The notes beneath the pieces are model-generated. The model had not been told where the DNA came from and searched no databases. It worked only from the letters and a program-made list of their open reading frames with translations. 64,000 nt of DNA from Prevotella sp. E13-17. GTDB lineage: Bacteria > Bacteroidota > Bacteroidia > Bacteroidales > Bacteroidaceae. The DNA is taken from positions 744,001 through 808,000 of the forward strand of contig NZ_CP091787.1 of NCBI RefSeq assembly GCF_022024035.1, written 5' to 3'. Below are positions 41,239 to 49,684 of the stretch, piece after piece; positions within the stretch are counted from its first letter, which is position 1, and every line of letters starts with the position of its first letter. The translations under genes and the position numbers were made by a program.

Positions 41239-41880
41239 TTAGATATAGAACTCAGAAGAGTCAATAAGTCCTGCACGCAAGGCGTATTTCACCACTTCGT
41301 GGGCAGTGTTGATGCCTAACTTCCTGAAAATGTTCTTGCGGTGGGTGGTGATGGTGTGGACACTTGAGAAGCGCTCAGTGGCTATCTCCTTGGTTGTCTT
41401 TCCTTGGGCGATGGCCTTCACGATTTCTGTTTCTGTCGTTGTCAGTATGTTGGGGTGCTCTTCTTCCTCCTGTTGCTGGGTGATGATGGCTTCCAGTGCA
41501 CGTTGACTGATGAAACGCTGGTGATGGCTGACGGATTGCAGCGCATCGCGCAATTCATGTATTGAACCATCCTTGAAGACAATACTGAATTGGTGTGACG
41601 AATAGATAACACGTCGCATGAACGGTGGTGTCAGTTCTTCGCTGATGAGTATCCATTCCGAGAGTGAGAAGCGTTCGGCCACAATCAGGAGTTGGTCTTC
41701 GTCGGTGAAGTCGAACAGCGTGTAGTCGAGCAGCACCGTGGCACACTCGTGCTCCTTGAGCAGAGCCACAAGGCCTGCTTTGTCGGTGGCTTTATACACT
41801 ACGTTCGCATTGTCTTTCGTGAGAAGACTCTCCAGCGCAAAACGTGTCAACTCCTGATTGTCAGCTAAGATATACTTCAT
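41239..41880 (-). CDS. Response-regulator-like LuxR-family transcription factor
   Basis: 213 residues. The N-terminal receiver-like domain starts MKYILADNQELTRFALESLL. An Asp lies at TVLLDYTLFDF, the position of the phospho-acceptor. The following strands are divergent (EWILISEELTPPFMRRVIYS). The C-terminal LuxR HTH is LTTTETEIVKAIAQGKTTKE to HTITTHRKNIFRKLGINTAH. No kinase gene adjoins. It lies between two sulfur amino-acid transcription units, so it may regulate them, but this is only positional. Confidence 0.88.
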   Translation of the reverse strand: MKYILADNQELTRFALESLLTKDNANVVYKATDKAGLVALLKEHECATVLLDYTLFDFTDEDQLLIVAERFSLSEWILISEELTPPFMRRVIYSSHQFSIVFKDGSIHELRDALQSVSHHQRFISQRALEAIITQQQEEEEHPNILTTTETEIVKAIAQGKTTKEIATERFSSVHTITTHRKNIFRKLGINTAHEVVKYALRAGLIDSSEFYI

Positions 41881-41946
41881 GGTCGTTTAATCTATTTGTT
41901 TTTCGACTGCAAAGCTACTGTTTTTTTCTGATTTCTCATCATCAAT

Positions 41947-42001
41947 AGCACGAATTTTACGAATGTGTCATGTCAATGAACATCATTCGTAAAATCGTGC
42001 T
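41947..42001. repeat. 18-bp inverted repeat between metY and the LuxR gene
   Basis: AGCACGAATTTTACGAATG (41947-41965) and CATTCGTAAAATCGTGCT (41984-42001) pair over 18 bp with one bulged A and an 18-base loop. It sits just after the metY stop but has no T tract, so it is either an unusual terminator or a small element. Confidence 0.65.
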
Positions 42002-42021
42002 CGCCCCCGTTTTGGGGTAAC

Positions 42022-43311
42022 TTAAATCTTGTCGAGAGCCTGTTTCAGGTCTTCCAGAATGTCGTCGATGTGCTCAGTGCCAATGCTCAGACGAATGGTG
42101 GCAGGCGTGATGTGCTGCTCAGCCAGTTCCTCGGGCGACAACTGTGAGTGGGTGGTGGTGTAGGGATGAATCACCAGACTCTTCACGTCTGCCACGTTAG
42201 CCAGCAATGAGAAGATCTGTAGCGCATCGATGAACTTCCATGCCTCTTCCTGTCCGCCCTTGATCTCGAAAGTGAAAATGCTACCAGCACCATTGGGGAA
42301 ATATTTGTTGTACAGTGCATGGTCACGATGGCTGGCGAGGGCAGGGTGGTTCACCTTGGCCACCTTGGGATGGTTGGCCAGGAAGTCAACAACCTTCAGG
42401 GCATTCTCCACATGGCGCTCCACACGTAGGCTCAGCGTCTCGACACCTTGCAACAGGATGAAAGCGTTGAACGGCGAGATGGCTGCACCGGTGTCGCGCA
42501 AGATGACGGCACGAATGCGCGTCACATAGGCAGCTGCGCCTACAGCATCGGCAAACACGATGCCATGGTAAGAGGGATCGGGCTTGGCCAGCGTGGGGAA
42601 CTTGTCGGGGGCGGCCTTCCAGTCGAACTTGCCACCGTCAACAATCACACCGCCAAGTGAGGTGCCATGACCGCCAAGGAACTTGGTTGCCGAATGAACA
42701 ACAATATCGGCTCCATGTTCCAGCGGACGGATAAGGTATGGTGTTCCGAATGTGTTGTCAACGATGAAGGGGATGCCATGCTTGTGTGCAACGGCAGCAA
42801 CACCTTCAAGGTCGAGCACATCGCTGTTGGGGTTGCCGAACGTCTCGGCATATACTACTTTTGTGTTGGGTTTGATAGCGGCTTCCAGAGCGTCGAGGTC
42901 GTTGACATTAATAATGGTATTGCTGATGCCCTGGGTTGCCAGCGTGTGAGTGATCAGGTTGTAAGAACCGCCATACAGATTGTCGGCAGCTACAATATGG
43001 TCGCCAGCCTGCACAATGTTCTGCAGGGCATAGGTGATGGCAGCAGCACCAGAAGCTACGGCCAAACCGGCTACACCACCTTCGAGGGCTGCCACTCGAT
43101 CCTCGAACACACCCTGTGTCGAGTTGGTCAGACGACCGTAGATGTTGCCAGCATCGCGAAGACCAAAACGGTCGGCGGCATGCTGTGAATTACGGAACAC
43201 ATATGAGGTGGTCTGATAGATGGGCACGGCGCGAGCGTCGGTTGCGGGGTCGGCCTGTTCTTGACCTACGTGGAGTTGCAAAGTCTCAAAACGATAATTC
43301 TTCTGTGCCAT
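42022..43311 (-). CDS. metY: O-acetylhomoserine sulfhydrylase
   Basis: Joins sulfide to O-acetylhomoserine to give homocysteine. 429 residues, the normal MetY length. Signatures are ETLQLHVGQEQADPATDARA, VPIYQTTSYVF, YGRLTNSTQGVFEDRVAALEGG, PFIVDNTFGTPYLIRP, the PLP Lys in VVHSATKFLGGHGTSLGG, and IRLSIGTEHIDDILEDL. It has its own promoter and is divergent from an Lrp-type regulator, which probably controls it. With cysK, cyuA and patB it makes this window unusually rich in sulfide-handling enzymes. Confidence 0.94.
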   Translation of the reverse strand: MAQKNYRFETLQLHVGQEQADPATDARAVPIYQTTSYVFRNSQHAADRFGLRDAGNIYGRLTNSTQGVFEDRVAALEGGVAGLAVASGAAAITYALQNIVQAGDHIVAADNLYGGSYNLITHTLATQGISNTIINVNDLDALEAAIKPNTKVVYAETFGNPNSDVLDLEGVAAVAHKHGIPFIVDNTFGTPYLIRPLEHGADIVVHSATKFLGGHGTSLGGVIVDGGKFDWKAAPDKFPTLAKPDPSYHGIVFADAVGAAAYVTRIRAVILRDTGAAISPFNAFILLQGVETLSLRVERHVENALKVVDFLANHPKVAKVNHPALASHRDHALYNKYFPNGAGSIFTFEIKGGQEEAWKFIDALQIFSLLANVADVKSLVIHPYTTTHSQLSPEELAEQHITPATIRLSIGTEHIDDILEDLKQALDKI

Positions 43312-43379
43312 AATCTTTTTCCTTTCTTTTTATTGTTAATGTTTATGTTTTCTTTTGTTTTTTTGTCCTTTTGACGTTG

Positions 43380-43510
43380 CAAAGGTACTATGTTTGGAGA
43401 AATACACCAAATTATTTGCTAAATCCAGAAGAAAACACTAATTTTGCATATGAAAAAGAATAAAATTCTAAATAGGCTTTTGTGGAACACCTCAAACAGA
43501 ATAAAACTCT
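43380..43510. promoter_or_regulatory. metY promoter and probable Lrp binding sites
   Basis: Minus-strand TACCTTTG (43387 to 43380) serves metY. Two related sites, AGAATAAAATTCT (43457-43469, palindromic) and AGAATAAAACTCT (43498-43510), lie 41 bases apart, the second abutting the lrp start. AT-rich repeated palindromes fit Lrp operators. Confidence 0.6.
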
Positions 43511-43512
43511 AA

Positions 43513-43980
43513 ATGATGGCAGAAATCTTAGACGAAACCGACTTGCAGATACTGAAAACGCTGCAAAGAAATGCAAAACTGACGACCAAAGAATTGGCAG
43601 ATGCCGTCCATCTGACGCCAACTCCTGTCTTTGAACGCCAGAAACGACTGGAGAAAAAAGGGTATATCAAGAAGTATGTGGCTGTGCTCGACCCCGAGAA
43701 GTTGGGGCAGGGCTTACAGGTGTTCTGCAAAGTGAAGTTGCAGCAGATTAACCATGAGATTGCTGATGCCTTCGTTCGTCGCATTCAGCGCATACCAGAA
43801 GTCACGGAGTGTTACAACACTTCTGGCTCCTACGACTATTTATTAAAAGTACGTGCGCGAGATATGAAACAGTATCAGGAATTTGTGCTCACCAAGTTGG
43901 GCGATATAGATCATGTCGGTGCTATCGAGAGTACTTTCGTGATGAGTGAAGTAAAGCAGACTTATGGTATCAATATTTAA
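43513..43980 (+). CDS. Lrp/AsnC-family transcriptional regulator
   Basis: 155 residues, starting MMAEILDETDLQILKTLQRN (the second ATG at 43516 is equally possible). The N-terminal HTH has LTTKELADAVHLTPTPVFER. The RAM domain has PEVTECYNTSGSYDYLLKVR and ends with EVKQTYGINI. Divergent from metY with palindromic sites between them, so local control of methionine synthesis is likely. Distinct from the Lrp at 3.0 kb. Confidence 0.92.
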   Translation: MMAEILDETDLQILKTLQRNAKLTTKELADAVHLTPTPVFERQKRLEKKGYIKKYVAVLDPEKLGQGLQVFCKVKLQQINHEIADAFVRRIQRIPEVTECYNTSGSYDYLLKVRARDMKQYQEFVLTKLGDIDHVGAIESTFVMSEVKQTYGINI

Positions 43981-44002
43981 TCTTTTAATATCAAAAAAAC
44001 AT

Positions 44003-44066
44003 AAAAAAAGGGTCACCGCTGTGACCCAACCTTTGTTAACCTTAAATCTAATACTATGAAAAACAC
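44003..44066 (-). ncRNA. Candidate small RNA of about 65 nt
   Basis: On the minus strand a TACCTTTG box (44078 to 44071) precedes about 40 bases, then a perfect hairpin GGGTCAC/GTGACCC (44010-44016, 44021-44027) followed by seven T. Promoter plus terminator with no frame between suggests a short RNA. Its middle carries TTAAGGTTAACAAAGG. The rest of the 43981-44259 gap has only the next promoter. Confidence 0.55.
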
Positions 44067-44177
44067 AATGCAAAGGTAGGGTAAAAAGTTTCAAACTGCA
44101 ACAAAAAGGAGCAAAAAAGTTGCTTGATTGTTATTTAATTGATATATGTCAAGCATTTGGGACGGTTGTTGTTGGCT

Positions 44178-44209
44178 TTTGGTGGTGTTCATGAAAATTA
44201 TTACCTTTG
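44178..44209 (+). promoter_or_regulatory. Promoter of the alpha/beta hydrolase gene
   Basis: TTTG (44178-44181), 20-base spacer, TACCTTTG (44202-44209). Confidence 0.75.
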
Positions 44210-44259
44210 CAATACAGTTATTAATTGCGTAGAATTATCAAGTATAAAAACGATTGGAT

Positions 44260-45255
44260 ATGGAAAACCCTTATGTGAAACAATACCCCGAACTGCTTGA
44301 AGGCAAGACCCTGATATATGTGCATGGATTTGGTTCCAGTGGTCAGTCGGGCACGGTGACGCGTCTGCGCACTGTGTTTCCCAATACGAAAGTGGTGGCT
44401 CCTGATTTGCCTGTGGACCCATTTGAAGCCATGACGTTGCTGAAGCAGTTGTGTGCTGACGAGCAGCCGTCGCTGATTTTAGGTACTTCTATGGGTGGTA
44501 TGTACACGGAACAGCTATATGGTTTTGATCGTATCTGCATGAATCCAGCCATGTGTATTGCTGACACGATGCAGGCTCACGGTATGACGGGCACTCAGAC
44601 CTTTCAGAATCCACGTCTTGATGGCGTGAACCAGTTTTATGTTGATAAGGCACTGGTGAAAGCGTACCGCACTGTTTCTGAACAGCGTTTTGCCAATGTT
44701 AGTGATGAAGAGCGTCAACGTGTGTATGGACTCTTTGGTGACCGCGATGAGGTGGTGGACACCTTCGATATGTTTCAGCAGCACTATCCCAATGCCATCC
44801 ATTTTCATGGCGAGCATCGTATGGACGATCGGTCGTTCATGCACTCGGTGGTGCCGGTGATTCGTTGGATTGACGATCGTCAGGAGAAACGTGAACGTCC
44901 TATTGTATATATCGGTGTGGAATGTCTGTGGGACGACTATAAGAAACCTGCGAGCAGTAGCCAGAAGACGGTGCGCCAGCTGATAGAGAAGTATCAGGTC
45001 TTTTTTGTCGCACCTTCGTCTTCGTCGTGTCCTGCTGAATATGCCGAGATGGTGGCTTGGCTGCAAGAGTATTTCGATGTGATGGCGTGGGGGCACACTA
45101 TCTTTACCAACCAGCGCCATTTGCTGTATGGTGACTATCTGATCGAGAAAATGCAGACTCGCGATTCGATGGCAACGCGTCTGGAGTTTGGCTCTGATAC
45201 ATTCAAAACCTGGGAAGCTGTCTTGGATTATTTCTCATTGTTGGGCGGACAATAG
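44260..45255 (+). CDS. YqiA-like alpha/beta hydrolase with HAD-like C-terminal half
   Basis: 331 residues. The first about 200 form a YqiA/UPF0227-type esterase: TLIYVHGFGSSGQSG, nucleophile Ser in LILGTSMGGMYTEQLYG, GLFGDRDEVVD and the His in MHSVVPVIRWI. The rest begins PIVYIGVECLWDDYKKPASS and continues with YQVFFVAPSSSSCPAEYAEM and FTNQRHLLYGDYLIE. This looks like a degenerate 5'-nucleotidase or HAD domain without the leading DxD. Substrate unknown. Its 3' end overlaps the convergent AGCS gene by 28 bases. Confidence 0.75.
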   Translation: MENPYVKQYPELLEGKTLIYVHGFGSSGQSGTVTRLRTVFPNTKVVAPDLPVDPFEAMTLLKQLCADEQPSLILGTSMGGMYTEQLYGFDRICMNPAMCIADTMQAHGMTGTQTFQNPRLDGVNQFYVDKALVKAYRTVSEQRFANVSDEERQRVYGLFGDRDEVVDTFDMFQQHYPNAIHFHGEHRMDDRSFMHSVVPVIRWIDDRQEKRERPIVYIGVECLWDDYKKPASSSQKTVRQLIEKYQVFFVAPSSSSCPAEYAEMVAWLQEYFDVMAWGHTIFTNQRHLLYGDYLIEKMQTRDSMATRLEFGSDTFKTWEAVLDYFSLLGGQ

Positions 45256-46610
45256 GTTTCCTCCATTTCGTCATCCAGCTTGTCCTCCCATAGATAGCGT
45301 TTGGTCTCCTTGGCCGCCACACCGCTGAGCAACAACAGGGCCACAAGGTTAGGAATGGTCATCAGTGCATTCATGCAGTCGGCAATGTTCCAGATAATAT
45401 CTAAATTGATGATGCTGCCAAAGAACAGCATCACAATATAAAGAATGCGATAGAAACGATTGGCTTTTTTCCGCTCAATGTAGTTTACGGCACTTTCGCC
45501 GTAGTAACTCCATCCAAGGATGGTACTGAAGGCGAAGGTGATAATGCCAAAGGTGAGAACTGGTGCACCGATGTAAGGAATCTTAGAAAAAGCTACTTTG
45601 GTCAGCGCTGCTCCATCATTGTAGCTGATTTCGGGATAGGCCAGAATGCTGCTGACCAGTACGATGCCTGTCATGGCACAAATGATGACTGTGTCCCAAA
45701 AAGTACCGGTACTTGATACCAGGGCTTGGCGCACTGGGTTGCGTGTTTGAGCAGTTGCGGCAACGATAGGTGCCGAGCCCATGCCACTCTCGTTGGAGAA
45801 CAGGCCGCGGGCAATACCATAGCGTGCTGCCATCATGACCGAAGCACCCACGAATCCGCTGCCTGCAGCTTCGGGGTTAAAGGCGGAAAGGACAATCAGA
45901 CGGATGGCGGGCCACACAAAGGGGCTGTTCATGCAGAGAATGACGATACATCCTGCGACATAGAGTATGGCCATAAATGGAACCAAGAAGGTGCATACCT
46001 TTGAAATGGTCTTGACACCGCCAAGGATGACCGAGGCAGTGAGTGCACATACGGAGATGCCTACTACCCAGGTAGGAATGCCAAAGGTCTCGTTGGTGAG
46101 CAAGGCAATGGAGTTGGCCTGCACCGTACAGCCGATACCAAACGATGCCAGAGCTGTGAATGTGGCAAAGAGGATGGCCAGCCACTTCATGCCAAGACCG
46201 CGTTCCAACGCATACATCGGTCCACCATAGTAGTGACCGTCGGCTGCTTTTACTCGATACTTCACAGCCAATAGTCCTTCGGCATATTTGGTGGCCATGC
46301 CAAAGATGCCAGTCAGCCAGCACCATAGTACAGCGCCTGGGCCTCCCAAGGCTACCGCTGTTGCGACTCCTACAATGTTACCTGTGCCAATGGTGGCAGC
46401 CATAGCTGTTGCCAGTGCACCAAACTGGCTGACGTCGCCAGTGGCTCCTTTGTCTTTGCATACAGACATGCGGATGCCTTTCAATATTTTGCGTTGAGGA
46501 ATGCATAGTCTGAAGGTAAGGAAGATGTGTGTGCCTAATAATAGGATAATCATGGGCCATCCCCATAGGAAGGTTCCGGCTACGGTAAAGAAATCGTTGA
46601 TTGCGTCCAT
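45228..46610 (-). CDS. Alanine/glycine:cation symporter, AGCS family
   Basis: 460 residues from MDAINDFFTVAGTFLWGWPM. Longer upstream starts would overlap queE. Imports small neutral amino acids with Na+. Signatures are GDVSQFGALATAMAATIGTG, IVGVATAVALGGPGAVLW, FGMATKYAEGLLAVKYR, GLFSNESGMGSAPIVAATAQ and FGIITFAFSTILGWSYYGE. It follows queE by five bases but is functionally unrelated to it. Confidence 0.93.
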   Translation of the reverse strand: MDAINDFFTVAGTFLWGWPMIILLLGTHIFLTFRLCIPQRKILKGIRMSVCKDKGATGDVSQFGALATAMAATIGTGNIVGVATAVALGGPGAVLWCWLTGIFGMATKYAEGLLAVKYRVKAADGHYYGGPMYALERGLGMKWLAILFATFTALASFGIGCTVQANSIALLTNETFGIPTWVVGISVCALTASVILGGVKTISKVCTFLVPFMAILYVAGCIVILCMNSPFVWPAIRLIVLSAFNPEAAGSGFVGASVMMAARYGIARGLFSNESGMGSAPIVAATAQTRNPVRQALVSSTGTFWDTVIICAMTGIVLVSSILAYPEISYNDGAALTKVAFSKIPYIGAPVLTFGIITFAFSTILGWSYYGESAVNYIERKKANRFYRILYIVMLFFGSIINLDIIWNIADCMNALMTIPNLVALLLLSGVAAKETKRYLWEDKLDDEMEETYCPPNNEK

Positions 46611-46615
46611 TGGCT

Positions 46616-47206
46616 TTAGTGAATGTTTATTAGTTTGTGTGTCTGCAGTGACAAGTGCCAGTGTGGATGTTGCTGGATGTATGTCACGCATTGTGTGATG
46701 ATCTGTTGGTTCTTGTTGTCGTTGCCGGTGTCGCATGGTTGAAGACATAGATAGGCTTCTTTTGCTATGCAGGCATATCGCTCGGGGTCGTGCAGACCGT
46801 CGAACACAACTTTTATCTCGTTAATCTTATTGAGTCGTAGTGACGATGGTTGGTCGGTAAACAGATCTTTTGGCGACCATGTGACCCAATCAATACTGGG
46901 TGGCAAGGCATGGGTGCCATTGGTCTCTATGGCTACATAGAAACCCGCATGATGGAGCTTTTCTACCAGTGCGTCATCTACCTGCAGTGATGGCTCGCCA
47001 CCGGTGAGAACCACAAAACCACACGACCGCCACTGACTGATGGCTTTGAGAATGTCGTCGGCTGTCATCGATTGATAGTTGCTGAAGTCGGTGTCGCAGA
47101 AGGGACAGCGCAGGTTGCAGCCACTGAATCGTACAAACACAGCGGCACGTCCTGTGTGGCGACCTTCGCCTTGTAGGGAGTAGAAAATCTCGTTGACTCT
47201 ATACAT
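46616..47206 (-). CDS. queE: 7-carboxy-7-deazaguanine synthase
   Basis: Radical-SAM enzyme of queuosine/7-deazaguanine synthesis, 196 residues. The start YRVNEIFYSLQGEGRHTGRA is typical. The cluster motif is FSGCNLRCPFCDTDFS (CxxxCxxC). FVVLTGGEPSLQVD and VAIETNGTHALP follow. The start overlaps the queD stop. queC and queF are not in this window. Confidence 0.95.
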   Translation of the reverse strand: MYRVNEIFYSLQGEGRHTGRAAVFVRFSGCNLRCPFCDTDFSNYQSMTADDILKAISQWRSCGFVVLTGGEPSLQVDDALVEKLHHAGFYVAIETNGTHALPPSIDWVTWSPKDLFTDQPSSLRLNKINEIKVVFDGLHDPERYACIAKEAYLCLQPCDTGNDNKNQQIITQCVTYIQQHPHWHLSLQTHKLINIH

Positions 47207-47571
47207 TACAGCAGGTAGCGGGCATCAATGGGAAATTCATTGTCGTAGGCTTGTGCCACATTACCAATCGACTCCTCGACGATGGCTTTATAGCACTGGG
47301 GGAACTGGTGTACCACCCAGGCGGCAATGTTTTCGGCAGTAGGGTTGAAGGGTAGCAGGTCGTTGAGATACCCGTGATCCAGATAGCCGTGAATGGCTTT
47401 TTTGATGTGAGAATAGTCCATCACCATGCCTTCGGCATTGACATCTTCCGAGGCCAGGAAAACAGTGATTGTCCAGTTGTGACCGTGCATACGGCTACAC
47501 TTGCTGTCATAGGGCAGCGATAGTTGGTGGCTACCAGCCACGTCCATTTTCTTTGAAATACAATAGATCAT
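47206..47571 (-). CDS. queD: 6-carboxytetrahydropterin synthase
   Basis: Converts dihydroneopterin triphosphate to 6-carboxytetrahydropterin, the step before QueE. 121 residues from MIYCISKKMDVAGSHQLSLP. The zinc His residues are in AGSHQL and RMHGHNWTI, the catalytic Cys is in SKCSRMHGH, and NPTAENIAAWVVHQF is conserved. In-frame ATGs at 47592 and 47595 would add a few residues. It forms an operon with queE. Confidence 0.94.
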   Translation of the reverse strand: MIYCISKKMDVAGSHQLSLPYDSKCSRMHGHNWTITVFLASEDVNAEGMVMDYSHIKKAIHGYLDHGYLNDLLPFNPTAENIAAWVVHQFPQCYKAIVEESIGNVAQAYDNEFPIDARYLL

Positions 47572-47659
47572 AATATAAAAAGCTTCCACCATCATTGCTT
47601 TCGCATAGTGGGTAGGGAAAAAAGCTCGTTTTTTTCAGTTTTCTTGCAATATTGCGCTG

Positions 47660-47667
47660 CAAAGATA
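47660..47667 (-). promoter_or_regulatory. -7 box of queD-queE
   Basis: Minus-strand TATCTTTG, about 89 bases before the queD start. Confidence 0.5.
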
Positions 47668-47782
47668 GTACAATTATCTGACAGTGCCAAAACCGCAAAA
47701 AGAAATTTGGGCCTGAATGAAACAAAACATGGCCAGAATTTAATGAATCCTAGCCATGATAAAATGTTCGTTCTATCTCTGT

Positions 47783-48211
47783 TTAGATGATAGAAGCAAA
47801 GTCTTTCTCGCAAATGTAGTTCAGGTGGTTGGCTTTGATGACCTCTGTAGCCTTGTCGGTATCATCGGTGCGGAAAATCAAGATGCCCTTGCCTGCCAAC
47901 AGGAAAGAATAGAGGTAGGTGATGCCAAGACCAGCATCGCTGAATGTCTTGACGGCATCGGCAGCACGACCAGGCTCGTTGTCCAACTGAATGGCGAAGA
48001 CCTTCGAGAGTGCAACGGCAACGCCTGCATTCTTCAGTTCTTCGTAGGCGCGGGCAGGTTCGCTGCAGATGATGCGGTAGATACCGTACTCTGCCGTATC
48101 GGCAATGGTCGAAGCAATGATTTGAATGTTTGACTGCTTCAGTAGGTCGAGGACCTTGACGAGTGTACCCGAACGGTTCTCAATGAAAATGGATAGTTGG
48201 TTAATTGTCAT
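47783..48211 (-). CDS. Tandem ACT-domain protein
   Basis: 142 residues, two ACT modules: MTINQLSIFIENRSGTLVKV with TAEYGIYRIICSEPA, then KVFAIQLDNEPGRAADAVKT with YLYSFLLAGKGILIFRTDD. Such stand-alone ACT proteins sit beside phenylacetate-CoA ligases in many anaerobes and are thought to sense aromatic or branched-chain amino acids. It follows paaK by 53 bases on the same strand. Confidence 0.88.
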   Translation of the reverse strand: MTINQLSIFIENRSGTLVKVLDLLKQSNIQIIASTIADTAEYGIYRIICSEPARAYEELKNAGVAVALSKVFAIQLDNEPGRAADAVKTFSDAGLGITYLYSFLLAGKGILIFRTDDTDKATEVIKANHLNYICEKDFASII

Positions 48212-48264
48212 AATACTAGCTTTTTTACTTGGTTATATCGTATCTTTATTGTTGTCTTATGGTA

Positions 48265-49578
48265 TTACTGATACACCTTGCGTTTATCTATCACGCGGAC
48301 GGCCTTGCCCTCGCTGACAGGCAGTGTGCCGCGGGGCACCAGTTTGACACGTGGCGTGAGCAGTATCTCGTCTTTCAAAGCACGGGTGATATCCTTGTTG
48401 AGCTGCTGAAGACGACTGTAGTCGTCGGTAAACATATCGGCTAACTCCACCTCGACGGTCATGTTGTCGTTGTTATCGTCGGTGGTCAGGGTGATGAGAT
48501 AGTTGTTGCCCAGCTCCTTGAACTGCATCAATATCTTCTCAATCTGGATGGGGAAGATGTTGACACCGCGCAGCACCATCATGTCGTCAGAGCGTCCGCG
48601 CATGCGGTCCAGACGCACGTGGTTGCGACCACATGGGCAGGTGCGTCCCAGTACGCGGGTAAGGTCGCGGGTGCGGTAACGCAACAACGGCATTGCTTCA
48701 CGGCACAGGGTGGTGAGTATCAGTTCTCCGATTTCTCCGTCGGCTACAGGCTCCAGCGTCTCGGGATTTACAATCTCAACAATATAATAGTCTTCCCAGA
48801 AGTGCAGACCATTCTGTTCGGGACACTCGAAACCAACGCCGGGTCCGCACATCTCGCTCATGCCAAACGAGTTGTAGGCCTTCACGCCCATCATCTCCTC
48901 GATGCGCTTGCGCTGTTCTTCACTATGAGGCTCAGCACCTATGGCCAGCACCTTGAGTTTGGTGTCGCGGCGTGGGTCAACGCCCTGCTCCTGCATCACC
49001 TCGTAGAGGCGTGTTACATATGACGGGACGGCATGGATTGCCGTGGTTCCGAAGTCCTTGATGAACTTAATCTGGCGCAGCGAGTTGCCGGCAGCAGCAG
49101 GAACTGTGAGCATGCCCAGGCGCTCGGCGCCATACTGGAAGCCCAGTCCGCCCGTGAACATGCCATAGCCCGATGAGTTCTGGAATACATCGTCGGGACG
49201 CAGACCGACCATCCACAGATTGCGTGCCACCTGATTGGCCCATTCATCAAGGTCTTTTTTGGTGTGCAGTATCACGGTCGGGTTGCCAGTAGTGCCACTG
49301 GATGAGTGCAGGCGCACACAGTCGCGCAAGGGCACACAGCTCATGCCAAAGGGATAGGTGTCGCGCAAGTCTTGTTTGGTGGTGAAGGGCAGCTTTCGGA
49401 TGTCGGCCAGCGACTGTATATCGTCGGGCGTGATGCCTGCCTCCTTGAATTTCTTTTGGTAGAACTCGTTGGTCATGCAGTGGCGTACAGTCTCTTTGAG
49501 ACGTTCCAGTTGGAAAGCCTCAATCTGCTGGCGTGTCATGGTTTCGCGTTCTGGATTGAAGTAGGGGCTATTATTCAT
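48265..49578 (-). CDS. paaK: Phenylacetate-CoA ligase, copy 1
   Basis: 437 residues, AMP-forming aryl-acid CoA ligase. KLPFTTKQDLRDTYPFGM, the P-loop HSSSGTTGNPTVILHTKKD, YGMFTGGLGFQYGAERLG, AYNSFGMSEMCGPGVGFECP, RYRTRDLTRVLGRTCPCGR and GRSDDMMVLRGVNIFPIQIE are all typical. It works with IorAB products (phenylacetate, indoleacetate). About half identical by eye to copy 2. Confidence 0.93.
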   Translation of the reverse strand: MNNSPYFNPERETMTRQQIEAFQLERLKETVRHCMTNEFYQKKFKEAGITPDDIQSLADIRKLPFTTKQDLRDTYPFGMSCVPLRDCVRLHSSSGTTGNPTVILHTKKDLDEWANQVARNLWMVGLRPDDVFQNSSGYGMFTGGLGFQYGAERLGMLTVPAAAGNSLRQIKFIKDFGTTAIHAVPSYVTRLYEVMQEQGVDPRRDTKLKVLAIGAEPHSEEQRKRIEEMMGVKAYNSFGMSEMCGPGVGFECPEQNGLHFWEDYYIVEIVNPETLEPVADGEIGELILTTLCREAMPLLRYRTRDLTRVLGRTCPCGRNHVRLDRMRGRSDDMMVLRGVNIFPIQIEKILMQFKELGNNYLITLTTDDNNDNMTVEVELADMFTDDYSRLQQLNKDITRALKDEILLTPRVKLVPRGTLPVSEGKAVRVIDKRKVYQ

Positions 49579-49626
49579 AGTTTGGGGGTCTAAGTTATTT
49601 ACACATTATTGGTTTGGTTATTATCA

Positions 49627-49676
49627 ATAGTTATGGTTCATGGTCCTAGTTTGTGCAACTTAGAACCATGAACTAT
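49627..49676. terminator. Inverted repeat between the two paaK genes
   Basis: ATAGTT (49627-49632) with AACTAT (49671-49676), and TTCATGGT-C-CTA with TAG-A-ACCATGAA inside. Just past the copy 2 stop; probable terminator, no T tract. Confidence 0.45.
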
Positions 49677-49684
49677 AAATGAAT

